A DNA stretch of 11,723 bases from Bacteroidota bacterium (GTDB lineage: Bacteria > Bacteroidota > Bacteroidia > Chitinophagales > Chitinophagaceae): the NCBI GenBank assembly GCA_023390215.1, contig JAEWDG010000130.1, positions 1-11,723 on the forward strand. Reading direction: 5' to 3'. A program made the position numbers and the translations under genes. Positions 1-8,480 of the stretch are shown piece by piece. Every line of letters begins with the position of its first letter. Position 1 is the first letter of the stretch. Under the pieces are notes generated by a model. It was not told the origin of the DNA and did not search any database. It saw nothing but the letters and a program-made list of their open reading frames with translations.

Positions 1-3000
1 TTTGCGGAAACTGAAACCGTACCCAGATCAGCAAGGTTGATATCTACCCTTCCCAGCGCAGCATATCCGCCTTTTTCATCGATGGAAGAAAGACGCAATT
101 CATTAAGCCAGATCTCACCACAGGCCACCGGCTTTTTTGTGTTCTCTACACCCAGCAGAATGCCCCTTACTTCACCAAGGTTGGGATTTCCCATAACCGA
201 GTACACGTGACCGTTAGCCTGCTCCTCGCGGTAGATTTCACCTGTTGGCGTGGAAGACAGATTTCTCCGCTGTTTGATTTTTGTCAGGGCTTCCAGATCC
301 AGGTCCAGGGAATTCAATGGGTTCCATAAGGAATCGTTATACGCATCGCTGTCAGGATTCAACCCAATATTTGTGGGCGTAAGTATCAGCGGGATGCGGA
401 TTTCATAATAGTTATTGACGAAATCAGTACCCATACGGATTACTGCGGTAAGATCCCTGTCTTCCACATCCGTTAAAGGGGTAATTGCTTTTTCGGCGTG
501 AATGTACATCGACAGTTTTTTGAACTGCCGCAGATCCCTGTTACCGAAGGTCTGGAATACAGCTTTCGCGTCTCCCTGCCTCAGGGCACAGAACTGCAAA
601 CTCATCGCCTGTTCGTTCTGAAGAAGGTTAACACCATTATTACTTAATGTTTGAACGCGTTGAATTTCTCTTGGCGTGCGATAAGGTAAAGGCGTGCGTT
701 TGTCGTTTTCTTCGATGTTTACAGCCCCTACATTAAAATTGGTACTTGTAGCATCCGTATATAAACCTGTTGAATCAACCTTGTATTTGAATTTCCTCCA
801 GATGTTTCTTGTAAGCTGAAGTTCTCCGAAACGAAGCACAACACTATCCTGGAATCCGGTGAGGAACATCCGCATAAAGCGGATGGATTTAAAATCGGGA
901 ATGTTACCGATCTTCCTGTTGTATTGCGAGATCGGAATCCTGAACTGGTACCAGATCTCGTCCCGGGTTTGGCCATTCACCAGATTTACAGAAACACTTT
1001 TCTTATCAACAATATAGTTCTGACCGATTTCCATTTCCGGGTTACCGTTAGGTTTTATGTTTACGATATACTGGAAATATTCTTCGGTCTCACTTAATGT
1101 GTTGTCTTTATTCATATCCTCCGCATCCGGATAAAGTGTAGCTGCATTTGAAAACTCTCCGCCATTGTTTATAGGTGAATTCCCATCCGGATTATTGAAA
1201 TTCTTATAGCGTGCGAGTATGCCTCCGCCATTATCGAACCGGCTATCGCGATAAGCGACGTAATCATCGGCCGAAGGATCAAGCACAGCATCCTGGTAAA
1301 CCCTGGAGCCGGTTCCGAAATTAGCGGCGAGCTCTGCGAGATAAGCCTCTCTTTTTACAGCTTCTTCTTCGTTTCTCAACCCATCGAAACCGATATCCTG
1401 GAAAACACGGTCTTCCGCGATGTTGCTGAACGCGTTTGTAACCTGGATCGGATTACGGGGTACCTTGCCCCAGATCGTTGTATCCACAGGAGCAGGTGCA
1501 TTCGGCGTACTTAAGCCATTTTCATAAAAACGGCGGCCATCTTTTAGTACATCTTCTGAAATATTTCCCAGGTTGAAATAGAGTTGACCTCCGGTGGAAC
1601 TGGTAGCATTCGGATTTCTTGGTGTATTGATAAAAGGATCCTGTAGCCAGAATTCGATGAACTCAATATTGCTGGTTTCAAAATCCGTCTGATCCAGGCT
1701 GCGCATTAATCCGCCAAACCTGTTTGCCGGATTCAGGAGCTTACCATCAGGCGAAACATTACCCGCACTTGCATCATAATTATACGGACCACGGTACATC
1801 GGGTAATACGCGAGATCGAAAGTGACGAGCTGACTTTCTCCAAAACCTGTGGTACGCTGAGGGAAAATTTCTTTCTGATAGATCTGGCGCACGCGCGGAT
1901 CACTTAGCTCTTCGGCGTCGTTCGCATAAGGATTATTTGGTCCTTTGTATTGTTGCAGCGTCTGTTCGATCTGATACCAGGCAAGTTTTGCCCGGTTCTT
2001 ACCATAATCCAGGTTATTGCTAAGGATACCTTCGGGGAAGATGGGATCTCCAGTATACGTGGTTGCACCTACAGGAACTGAAGCCAGTCCCCAACTGATG
2101 AGCGGGAATCGAAGATCAATTCCTGATTTGCTTCCTTCGAAATCATCGATATAAATTAATCCATTTGATCCCCGGCCAATTTGCGGCGCATGACCAGGAT
2201 TTAAATATGCACCTTCAAGGTATACATTCACATTCGAAGGCGCGTTCGTTGAATAGAAAGGGAGCTTATCGAGTATTTTGGTTAATCGCGGTGTTTCTTT
2301 ACGGTAATTCAGGTCCAAACCGTACATCGTGTTACGGATGGGATCTTCATTGTAATTCACTTTTGTAAAGAATGGCCTTTCGCCCAAACGCACAATAGTA
2401 CCACCGATGGAAAACTGCTGTTTGGCGGTATTTCTCAGTAAATAATCCATCCGTAATCCGAGATAGTTCCGTTGCTGTAATCCGAAGCTCGCATTGTTTT
2501 CAAAGTTTACCTGCACTGGCAGCCCCGAAGTAAGAATCGCCTGGTTCGTGATCTTGATGGTTCCGAGGTCGTAGTTGATATCGTAATCGACACCTTCCTG
2601 TAACAACCTGCCTCCGGCACTCACAGAAACCGAACCCTTAGGAATGTTATATCCAATGCTTATGTCGGAAGAACCGGAAGTTTTAGCGGTTCCTTTCAGA
2701 AGAAAGCGGTTAAGGTTGGGATATTGCTGCGCTACGGCTTTAATCGAATCGTAAAGCGCATAATACAGGGTATCCTTGATATTGGGAACGGTATTCGTAT
2801 CTGCATAGATGCCTACTGCAAGATCCCGCCCAAATGGTTCGAGTACGGGAAACATGACCCTGCTGTATTGCGAGTTTATCGTGTATCCTTCAACGTAATC
2901 AAACACCCCATCGGGTTGCGGATCGAGTTGGCTGTTCAACCGGTCGAGATTGATCAGAGAAATAATGGGCGTTCCCTGGTTCTGGTTACCGAAAGGAACA

Positions 3001-4655
3001 TAGCGTTTTGCGCCAAGTCCAGGCTCCTGATACACCACATCGAGTTTAAAATCAGTTGGTGAAAGTGAACCGTAGCCGATGGTGTACACATTTTTCATCA
3101 TCAGGTCCCAGATCGGAAGATTCGGACGTTGAGATGTTGCTTTTAGTAATTTAAGGAACAACACTTTTTGTGTGGCTGTCGTGCTGTCTGGCGGTACATC
3201 CTGAGAAAATTCACCAACCTGGAAGATTTTGCCCCGGTAAGAATATTGATAGGCAACCGCAAGCACTTCATCCGATTGAAGTGGCTGACTCAAAGAAAGC
3301 ATGCCCACGTCACGGTTGTAGAAATACTGTGTTGAATCCAGTTTTCTCGCGAAGGTTTTTTCAAAATCCTGAACCGGTTGCAGGTTTAAACTGGTGAGGT
3401 TACTGAAAATGAGGGCCGGGTTTCGCGCGTCCGGACGGTTGATCACATTTGTATAAAGGTCGTTGGTTGAGTTCTTGGGTGTAGGCGACGGATCGAGCAC
3501 ATTGATCGAACTATTGTAGGGATCTGTTTCTCCGAGATCCATCAAACCCACTACATCACGTGTTTCGGTGGTAGTACCATTCCGGTTCGTTACCCAAACT
3601 TCCATACGCAGTATCTGGGTTTCACTGGTTATGGCGGGAAGTTTAGATAACAGTTTATTATACTGCCCTCTGAAATACTGGCCGATCAGAAAATGTCTGT
3701 TCTCTTCATATTCATCTGCCTTGATTTCGAACGGTTGGGCGGCAGCACCTCCCTGCAGGTTCACACTCTGGCGCTGAGATTTTTGATTCGCTAAAACGGC
3801 AGCAATAAATAATTTACCGAACTGAAGCTGTGTTTTTAAACCGAACAACTGTTGGGCTCCCGGAATCAACGTTCCTTTTGAGGGAAAACTCACGTTGCCC
3901 GCTTCAAACCTTTTCAGAATTTCATCATCCTTTCCCGAATAATCCAGCTTCAACTGGTTGTCGAGATCAAAGTTTGCAAGCGTGTTATAATTAATGGGAA
4001 ATTTCAGTTTGTCGCCAATATTCGCATTTACGTTCAACTGGGCGTTCATGTTGAAATCTAGTCCGCCATTTTTCCTGGCTCTTTCGGGCAACGTTGGATT
4101 GTCGATTTTCTGACCCTGATAACCCGCCAGGATATCGACATTACCCTGAGGGCTGATTTCAATTTTTCCGTTACCGAACAGTCGGTTGAAAAGATTATCG
4201 GTGAGCGAAAGTTTGGGCTTGAGGTATTTTCCGCGGTTCAGCAGGCTGGTCGTGTTGGATCGCTGTTTGAAGTATTCCTCTTCTGCCTGGGCATTCCGCA
4301 TTGACCAGTATTCACTGAATGTATATGTTGTTGGATTCCGGTAATATTTGTCCCCTATTTTTTCATAGATCACATAGGTTTTGGTGATGGGATCATAAAC
4401 AACGGAATCGGTGATATTGGAAGGATATTTAAAATCGTATGGATTTGAAGAGCCGGAAGAGATGAAATCGCCGCGACGATCTTTGAGAGGAAAATGAAGG
4501 CTGTCGTTAATGTTCTGCAGGTTATTTGGATCCTGAACCTGCTGGGCTTGCAGGTTGTTTAACCCGGATAAGGCAGGTACAAGCAGACACAATACTGTAA
4601 TTATAGCCAGGAGACACGTTTGTGCCTTACTGATAATCAATCTTCTAAGCAACAT
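1..4655 (-). CDS. sprA: SprA, outer-membrane translocon of the type IX secretion system (N-terminal part, runs off left edge)
   Basis: My translation of the minus strand is open without a stop from ATG 4655 to the window edge, giving 1551 residues. Known SprA/Sov proteins are about 2400 residues, so roughly the last third is missing. Residues 1-37 form a signal peptide: LLRRLIISK, a long hydrophobic stretch, then LQA before QQ. Landmarks typical of SprA are DFNMNAQLNVNANIGDKL near residue 200 followed by KFPINYNTLANFDLDNQL, YIDDFEGS at 835-842, and GEIWLNELRLSSIDEKGGY near 1513-1531 followed by LADLGTVSVS. From family knowledge, SprA is the giant beta-barrel that moves T9SS clients across the outer membrane and is needed for gliding in motile species. 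An in-frame TGA lies four codons upstream of the ATG, which fixes the start; there is no Shine-Dalgarno site. The gene begins 28 bp after ruvA and is probably co-transcribed with it. No frameshift was seen. Confidence 0.96.
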   Translation of the reverse strand, partial: MLLRRLIISKAQTCLLAIITVLCLLVPALSGLNNLQAQQVQDPNNLQNINDSLHFPLKDRRGDFISSGSSNPYDFKYPSNITDSVVYDPITKTYVIYEKIGDKYYRNPTTYTFSEYWSMRNAQAEEEYFKQRSNTTSLLNRGKYLKPKLSLTDNLFNRLFGNGKIEISPQGNVDILAGYQGQKIDNPTLPERARKNGGLDFNMNAQLNVNANIGDKLKFPINYNTLANFDLDNQLKLDYSGKDDEILKRFEAGNVSFPSKGTLIPGAQQLFGLKTQLQFGKLFIAAVLANQKSQRQSVNLQGGAAAQPFEIKADEYEENRHFLIGQYFRGQYNKLLSKLPAITSETQILRMEVWVTNRNGTTTETRDVVGLMDLGETDPYNSSINVLDPSPTPKNSTNDLYTNVINRPDARNPALIFSNLTSLNLQPVQDFEKTFARKLDSTQYFYNRDVGMLSLSQPLQSDEVLAVAYQYSYRGKIFQVGEFSQDVPPDSTTATQKVLFLKLLKATSQRPNLPIWDLMMKNVYTIGYGSLSPTDFKLDVVYQEPGLGAKRYVPFGNQNQGTPIISLINLDRLNSQLDPQPDGVFDYVEGYTINSQYSRVMFPVLEPFGRDLAVGIYADTNTVPNIKDTLYYALYDSIKAVAQQYPNLNRFLLKGTAKTSGSSDISIGYNIPKGSVSVSAGGRLLQEGVDYDINYDLGTIKITNQAILTSGLPVQVNFENNASFGLQQRNYLGLRMDYLLRNTAKQQFSIGGTIVRLGERPFFTKVNYNEDPIRNTMYGLDLNYRKETPRLTKILDKLPFYSTNAPSNVNVYLEGAYLNPGHAPQIGRGSNGLIYIDDFEGSKSGIDLRFPLISWGLASVPVGATTYTGDPIFPEGILSNNLDYGKNRAKLAWYQIEQTLQQYKGPNNPYANDAEELSDPRVRQIYQKEIFPQRTTGFGESQLVTFDLAYYPMYRGPYNYDASAGNVSPDGKLLNPANRFGGLMRSLDQTDFETSNIEFIEFWLQDPFINTPRNPNATSSTGGQLYFNLGNISEDVLKDGRRFYENGLSTPNAPAPVDTTIWGKVPRNPIQVTNAFSNIAEDRVFQDIGFDGLRNEEEAVKREAYLAELAANFGTGSRVYQDAVLDPSADDYVAYRDSRFDNGGGILARYKNFNNPDGNSPINNGGEFSNAATLYPDAEDMNKDNTLSETEEYFQYIVNIKPNGNPEMEIGQNYIVDKKSVSVNLVNGQTRDEIWYQFRIPISQYNRKIGNIPDFKSIRFMRMFLTGFQDSVVLRFGELQLTRNIWRKFKYKVDSTGLYTDATSTNFNVGAVNIEENDKRTPLPYRTPREIQRVQTLSNNGVNLLQNEQAMSLQFCALRQGDAKAVFQTFGNRDLRQFKKLSMYIHAEKAITPLTDVEDRDLTAVIRMGTDFVNNYYEIRIPLILTPTNIGLNPDSDAYNDSLWNPLNSLDLDLEALTKIKQRRNLSSTPTGEIYREEQANGHVYSVMGNPNLGEVRGILLGVENTKKPVACGEIWLNELRLSSIDEKGGYAALGRVDINLADLGTVSVSA

Positions 4656-4683
4656 TCGGCAAAATCAGTTAGGTAGAGTTATC

Positions 4684-5268
4684 TCAAATGGCTTTTAGCG
4701 CTTTTTTAATTAGATTCTCCAGTTGTTCGATTAAGGGTTCTGTTTTTAAAACCTTAGTTACTGCCTGTTCTGCCTGCACTTTGCTAATGCCAAGTGCCGT
4801 CAATGCATAAAACGCATCCTGGGCAAGTGTATTGTTAACGGAAACAGGATTAACGGCGGCGCCTGAATGTTTGCCAACTTTATCCCTGAGTTCCACGATA
4901 AGCCTTTCTGCTGTCTTCTTCCCAATTCCCTTGACGCTTTCAATCTGCCTGACGTTGCCCTGCGAAATGGCTACCGATATTTCATCCGGCCTCATGGATG
5001 ACAACATCATGCGTGCGGTAGCTGCACCGATACCAGAGACGCTGATCAATTGAAGAAAAATTTCTTTCTCCTCTTTTTCAAAGAAACCAAACAACGTATG
5101 GCTGTCTTCTTTCACCTGCAGATGGGTGTAAAGCCTGCCTTCCTGTTTATCCTGTATGGCAGAATATGTATGAAGACTGATATTCACCTCATATCCAACA
5201 CCATGAACATCCAGGAAAACCTGAGCCGGACTTTTATACGTGAATTTTCCCTCTAGATAAGCAATCAT
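4684..5268 (-). CDS. ruvA: Holliday junction branch migration protein RuvA
   Basis: The product is 194 aa, close to the usual ~200. The N-terminal OB-fold domain (about 1-63) starts MIAYLEGKF and contains HGVGYEV at 22-28. Two helix-hairpin-helix motifs follow, VSGIGAATA at 77-85 and VKGIGKKTAERL at 112-123; these bind the junction DNA backbone. A short linker (about 131-145) leads to the C-terminal three-helix domain (about 147-194, LAQDAFYALTALGIS onward), which in the family contacts the RuvB motor. RuvA tetramers hold Holliday junctions while RuvB drives branch migration in recombination repair. It is the first gene transcribed leftward from a divergent spacer and ends 28 bp before sprA. 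A good Bacteroidota-type promoter sits just upstream. No ruvB or ruvC is seen in the window. All three domains are present, and nothing looks broken. Confidence 0.97.
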   Translation of the reverse strand: MIAYLEGKFTYKSPAQVFLDVHGVGYEVNISLHTYSAIQDKQEGRLYTHLQVKEDSHTLFGFFEKEEKEIFLQLISVSGIGAATARMMLSSMRPDEISVAISQGNVRQIESVKGIGKKTAERLIVELRDKVGKHSGAAVNPVSVNNTLAQDAFYALTALGISKVQAEQAVTKVLKTEPLIEQLENLIKKALKAI

Positions 5269-5290
5269 AGTGTTTGGTCCCGCAAAGAAT

Positions 5291-5323
5291 CAAAACTACG
5301 TTTTTTAACTAAAGCAGCCCAAA
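5291..5323 (-). promoter_or_regulatory. Candidate promoter for ruvA-sprA
   Basis: Read on the minus strand, TTTG (plus 5320-5323) is followed by a 21-bp spacer and TAGTTTTG (plus 5291-5298). This is an exact fit to the primary sigma factor consensus described for Bacteroidota, TTTG at -33 and TAnnTTTG at -7. Transcription would start near 5285, leaving a leader of about 17-20 nt before the ruvA ATG. The call is from motif and position only. Confidence 0.65.
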
Positions 5324-5324
5324 G

Positions 5325-5352
5325 TTGACAAAAGCTTTTTGCGTTAATTTTA
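5325..5352 (+). promoter_or_regulatory. Candidate promoter for fabH
   Basis: TTG at 5325-5327 (within TTGACA) is followed by a 17-bp spacer and TAATTTTA at 5345-5352, one base off TAnnTTTG. Flavobacterium promoters are described as TTG then TAnnTTTG with a variable 17-23 bp spacer, so the geometry is acceptable. Transcription would begin around 5358, about 30 nt before the ATG at 5391. Its -33 element lies next to that of the opposing ruvA promoter. Confidence 0.45.
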
Positions 5353-5390
5353 CCCGCCTTTGGAAAAAGGCTATATCTAAATTTTATTTC

Positions 5391-6404
5391 ATGCAAAGAA
5401 AACAGGTAGCCATCACGGCGGTGGGTGGCTATGTTCCCGAGTTCGTACTCACGAACCAGATCCTTGAAACCATGGTAGACACGAGCGACGAATGGATAAC
5501 TTCCCGAACCGGTATTAAAGAAAGAAGAATTTTAAAAGGGGAAGGATTAGGCAGTAGCGATATGGGTGTTCAGGCTGTAAAACAACTGCTCGAAAAAAGG
5601 AATTTAGATCCTCAGGAAATTGATTGCGTGATCTGTGCAACGGTTACTCCGGACATGGTGTTTCCGGCCACGGCCAATATTATCTGCGACAAAGTTGGAA
5701 TGATAAACGCTTTCGGATTCGACCTGGGTGCAGCGTGTTCCGGGTTTCTCTACGGGCTTACAACAGGCGCAGCACTTATAGAAAGTGGGAGATATAAAAA
5801 AGTGATTGTGGTGGGAGTTGATAAAATGAGCTCTATCCTCGATTTCAGCGACAGAACCACCTGTGTGATCTTCGGCGATGGCGCCGGCGCTATCTTACTC
5901 GAGGAGAATTTTGAAGGACTGGGTCTGATGGATAGCATTCTACGGTCCGATGGCAGCGGCCGCAAGCATTTGCATATGAAAGCCGGTGGTTCTGTGAAAC
6001 CCGCGACTGTTGAAACGGTGCTGGCAAAAGAACATTTTGTTTACCAGGAAGGACAGGCCGTTTTCAAATTTGCTGTAAAAGGCATGGCCGATGTGAGTTA
6101 CGAATTGATGGAAAGAAACAACCTGACAGCAGATGATATCGCCTGGCTTGTACCACATCAGGCAAACCTCAGGATCATCGATGCTACCGCAAACCGCATG
6201 GGCCTTCCTGCAGAGAAAGTTATGGTTAATATCCAACGCTATGGCAATACCACAGCCGGAACAATTCCGCTGTGTTTGTCTGATTGGGAATCAAAACTTA
6301 AAAAAGGTGATAACCTGATCCTCGCGGCTTTTGGTGGTGGCTTTACCTGGGGAGCGACCTGGATAAAATGGGCGATCGACGGCCATGCAGCAAACCAGGC
6401 ATAA
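5391..6404 (+). CDS. fabH: 3-oxoacyl-ACP synthase III (beta-ketoacyl-ACP synthase III, KAS III)
   Basis: From ATG 5391 the product is 337 aa, matching the family's usual 310-340. FabH condenses an acyl-CoA primer with malonyl-ACP to start fatty-acid synthesis in the cytoplasm. The catalytic triad is visible: Cys116 in DLGAACSGF, His256 in VPHQANLRI and Asn286 in [24 protein letters not shown] at 30-46 is the typical N-terminal family motif, and [10 protein letters not shown] (161-170) and the C-terminal [10 protein letters not shown] (312-321) are also typical. The frame stays open upstream to a TTG at 5325, which would add 22 residues. I reject that start because the extension resembles no FabH N-terminus and overlaps the promoter candidate. 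The gene is not beside plsX, rpmF or other fab genes, so it may be one of two KAS III paralogues. Primer preference cannot be read from the sequence. Confidence 0.95.
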   Translation: MQRKQVAITAVGGYVPEFVLTNQILETMVDTSDEWITSRTGIKERRILKGEGLGSSDMGVQAVKQLLEKRNLDPQEIDCVICATVTPDMVFPATANIICDKVGMINAFGFDLGAACSGFLYGLTTGAALIESGRYKKVIVVGVDKMSSILDFSDRTTCVIFGDGAGAILLEENFEGLGLMDSILRSDGSGRKHLHMKAGGSVKPATVETVLAKEHFVYQEGQAVFKFAVKGMADVSYELMERNNLTADDIAWLVPHQANLRIIDATANRMGLPAEKVMVNIQRYGNTTAGTIPLCLSDWESKLKKGDNLILAAFGGGFTWGATWIKWAIDGHAANQA

Positions 6405-6437
6405 GCCTGCTCAGTATATATAACCAATCGAAAAATC

Positions 6438-8393
6438 ATGCGTAAAGTCTTTGTTCTCCTGGCTTTCTCATTCCTATCAGGACTAACGGTCCAGGCTCAG
6501 CTCAACACCTGGCTGGTGAAGTTCAAAGACAAAGGATCTAATCCATTTAGTATCTCTGATCCTTCCCAATATCTTTCACAAAGAGCGCTTGACCGGAGGA
6601 GTCGTTACGGAATAGAAATCGATAGCATGGATCTACCGGTCACACCCCGCTATATAGACAGTCTTCGGGCAGCCGGTAACGTTAGTATTCTCACGGCTTC
6701 AAAATGGCTGAACCAGGTTGCGATACGAACCACAGATGGGGATGCGCTTACGCATATTTTAAGCATGCCTTTTGTTTTGTCGGTAGAAGGTATAGCGCCG
6801 AAGTTTCCCCAGGTTACCCATCATAAAGATCCATTACCACAAATCAACATTCAGGAAGAATTTCACCGGGAACAGAATGTTAACGGATATTATAATTATG
6901 GAAAGTCGAACGGACAGGTAGCCTTACACAACGGGCAGTTTCTGCACAACCACGGATTTCGTGGAAAAACCATGCAGATGGCTGTACTGGATGCAGGATT
7001 TTTTCACTACCAGACCCTGCCTACAATTGACACCATCAGAATGAATACTCAGATTCTGGGAACATGGGATTTTGTAGCCAATGAAGCGAGCGTGAATGAA
7101 GACAACAGCCATGGCATGCAATGCCTGAGTGCCATTGCCGCAAATATTCCCGGAACCTTTGTTGGAACTGCACCGGAAACAAATTTCTATCTTTTTCGCA
7201 CGGAAGATGTGAACAGTGAATACCCGATCGAAGAGCAGAATCTTGCTGCGGGTTGGGAAAGATCGGATAGCCTGGGTGTTGATATTTGTTCCGTTTCCCT
7301 GGGCTACTCAACATTTGATAATTCCTCACTCAATTATAGTTATGCAGATATGGATGGCAACACGACGATCAGTGCGAAGGCGGCAGATATTGCTGCTGCA
7401 AAAGGTATGCTGATCGTTGTGGCATTGGGGAACGAAGGAAATAATGCCTGGCATTTTCTATCCACACCTTCCGATGCGGACAGTGTGCTGGCTGTGGGCG
7501 CTGTGGACACAACCGGAGCAGTGGGCAGTTTCAGCAGTTATGGTCCCGCTTCCGACGGGCGCGTAAAACCCGATGTATCTGCAACCGGTGTTTACGCTGT
7601 AGTTGCAAACAGCAGCAACGGTTTACCTTCATACGGATTCGGAACTTCATTCGCCTGTCCGAATATGGCCGGAATAACAACCTGCTTATGGCAGGCCTTT
7701 CCCGAAGTTTCAAACATGACCATTATTGAAACGCTTCGTCGTTCATCAAATCAATTTGATACACCCTATGATCGCAGGGGTTATGGAATTCCGGACGCGA
7801 TGCAGGCGTTTACCCGTTTACAGAAAGCTGGTTATCAAAAACAAACTTCATTAGAAAATTGTAACTGGAAACTTGCGTTAGATATAAAAACAGACCCAAC
7901 CATGCATCTGATATTGCAGCGAAAAAATGCGTCGGATCAACTGTTTACTGATGTAAGTGATCTCACAAACGCTGACAGTTGGGGATTTCATCACTTCGAT
8001 TTTTCAGACGATGTGAGCAACTTCCTGGGCGCGAATTTAACTTACAGATTGCTGATGCAAATCGGGACCGACACCACATATACGCTGGATTCTATTTTGG
8101 TACAAATACCTTCCGCTGCATGTTCAACTACAATTAATCCGGATGTGTTGCTGGTGCTTCCAAACCCTGTACACGGAGACGCGACTGTTCAAATCTCTTC
8201 TACTTCGAATACGCATGCCATAGTCGTTTTATACAATGCAATTGGTCAGCGGGTTTTTGCTAAAGATTCACAGGTTTCCACAGGTTTAAATACCTGGATC
8301 ATTCCGATGACAAAGCTCCCAAGCGGAACCTATGTGGTGTATGTTTACGTTAACAACGAAAGGAAATTCGTACGGAAGATCATAAAAGAATAG
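6438..8393 (+). CDS. Secreted S8 (subtilisin-like) serine peptidase with T9SS C-terminal sorting domain
   Basis: The product is 651 aa. Residues 1-20 form a signal peptide (MRKVFVLLAF..., cleavage after VQA). Residues ~22-125 resemble the N-terminal prodomain of Bacteroidota subtilases, with YLSQRALDRRSRYGI at 45-59. The peptidase domain spans ~175-460. Its catalytic residues are Asp185 (AVLDAGF), His225 (NSHGMQC) and Ser404 (GTSFACPNMAG), with the oxyanion-hole Asn332 in ALGNEGN. A beta-rich region without an assigned family covers ~470-565. The last ~80 residues form a type A T9SS sorting domain: LPNPVHG at 574-580, LYNAIGQRVF, LPSGTYVV at 627-634, and a basic end FVRKIIKE. The protein should cross the inner membrane by Sec, pass the T9SS channel, lose the sorting domain and act at the surface or in the medium. 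Substrate is unknown. It starts 33 bp after fabH with no Shine-Dalgarno site or clear promoter, so read-through from fabH is possible. Confidence 0.94.
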   Translation: MRKVFVLLAFSFLSGLTVQAQLNTWLVKFKDKGSNPFSISDPSQYLSQRALDRRSRYGIEIDSMDLPVTPRYIDSLRAAGNVSILTASKWLNQVAIRTTDGDALTHILSMPFVLSVEGIAPKFPQVTHHKDPLPQINIQEEFHREQNVNGYYNYGKSNGQVALHNGQFLHNHGFRGKTMQMAVLDAGFFHYQTLPTIDTIRMNTQILGTWDFVANEASVNEDNSHGMQCLSAIAANIPGTFVGTAPETNFYLFRTEDVNSEYPIEEQNLAAGWERSDSLGVDICSVSLGYSTFDNSSLNYSYADMDGNTTISAKAADIAAAKGMLIVVALGNEGNNAWHFLSTPSDADSVLAVGAVDTTGAVGSFSSYGPASDGRVKPDVSATGVYAVVANSSNGLPSYGFGTSFACPNMAGITTCLWQAFPEVSNMTIIETLRRSSNQFDTPYDRRGYGIPDAMQAFTRLQKAGYQKQTSLENCNWKLALDIKTDPTMHLILQRKNASDQLFTDVSDLTNADSWGFHHFDFSDDVSNFLGANLTYRLLMQIGTDTTYTLDSILVQIPSAACSTTINPDVLLVLPNPVHGDATVQISSTSNTHAIVVLYNAIGQRVFAKDSQVSTGLNTWIIPMTKLPSGTYVVYVYVNNERKFVRKIIKE

Positions 8394-8398
8394 CTGTT

Positions 8399-8440
8399 AT
8401 CTGTGATCGATGATCTATGATGTGGGATCTGTACAATGAT
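8399..8440. repeat. Degenerate GATCTRTGAT-type repeat in a convergent spacer
   Basis: The spacer between the converging peptidase and methyltransferase genes contains ATCTGTGAT (8399-8407), ATCTATGAT (8413-8421) and GGATCTGTACAATGAT (8425-8440), variants of one short word. The spacer also has a weak AT-rich inverted repeat, ATTAGT (8449-8454) and ACTAAT (8472-8477), with a T-run at 8485-8490. I could not identify a strong rho-independent terminator for either gene. Confidence 0.35.
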
Positions 8441-8480
8441 GGTTAACTATTAGTGGTGCGTTTCAGGAAATACTAATTGT

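Noticed and set aside
728..976. An 82-codon minus-strand open frame at 728-976
   Set aside because: It is on the sprA strand but in another frame, within a region where the sprA frame is open and matches SprA-like sequence.
2165..3777. Several plus-strand open frames of 67-112 codons inside the sprA region
   Set aside because: All are antisense to an uninterrupted sprA reading frame whose motifs continue through the region.
6396..6409. Inverted repeat CAGGC-ATAA-GCCTG spanning the fabH stop codon
   Set aside because: The stem is only 5 bp and is not followed by a T-run, so it is not supportable as a terminator.
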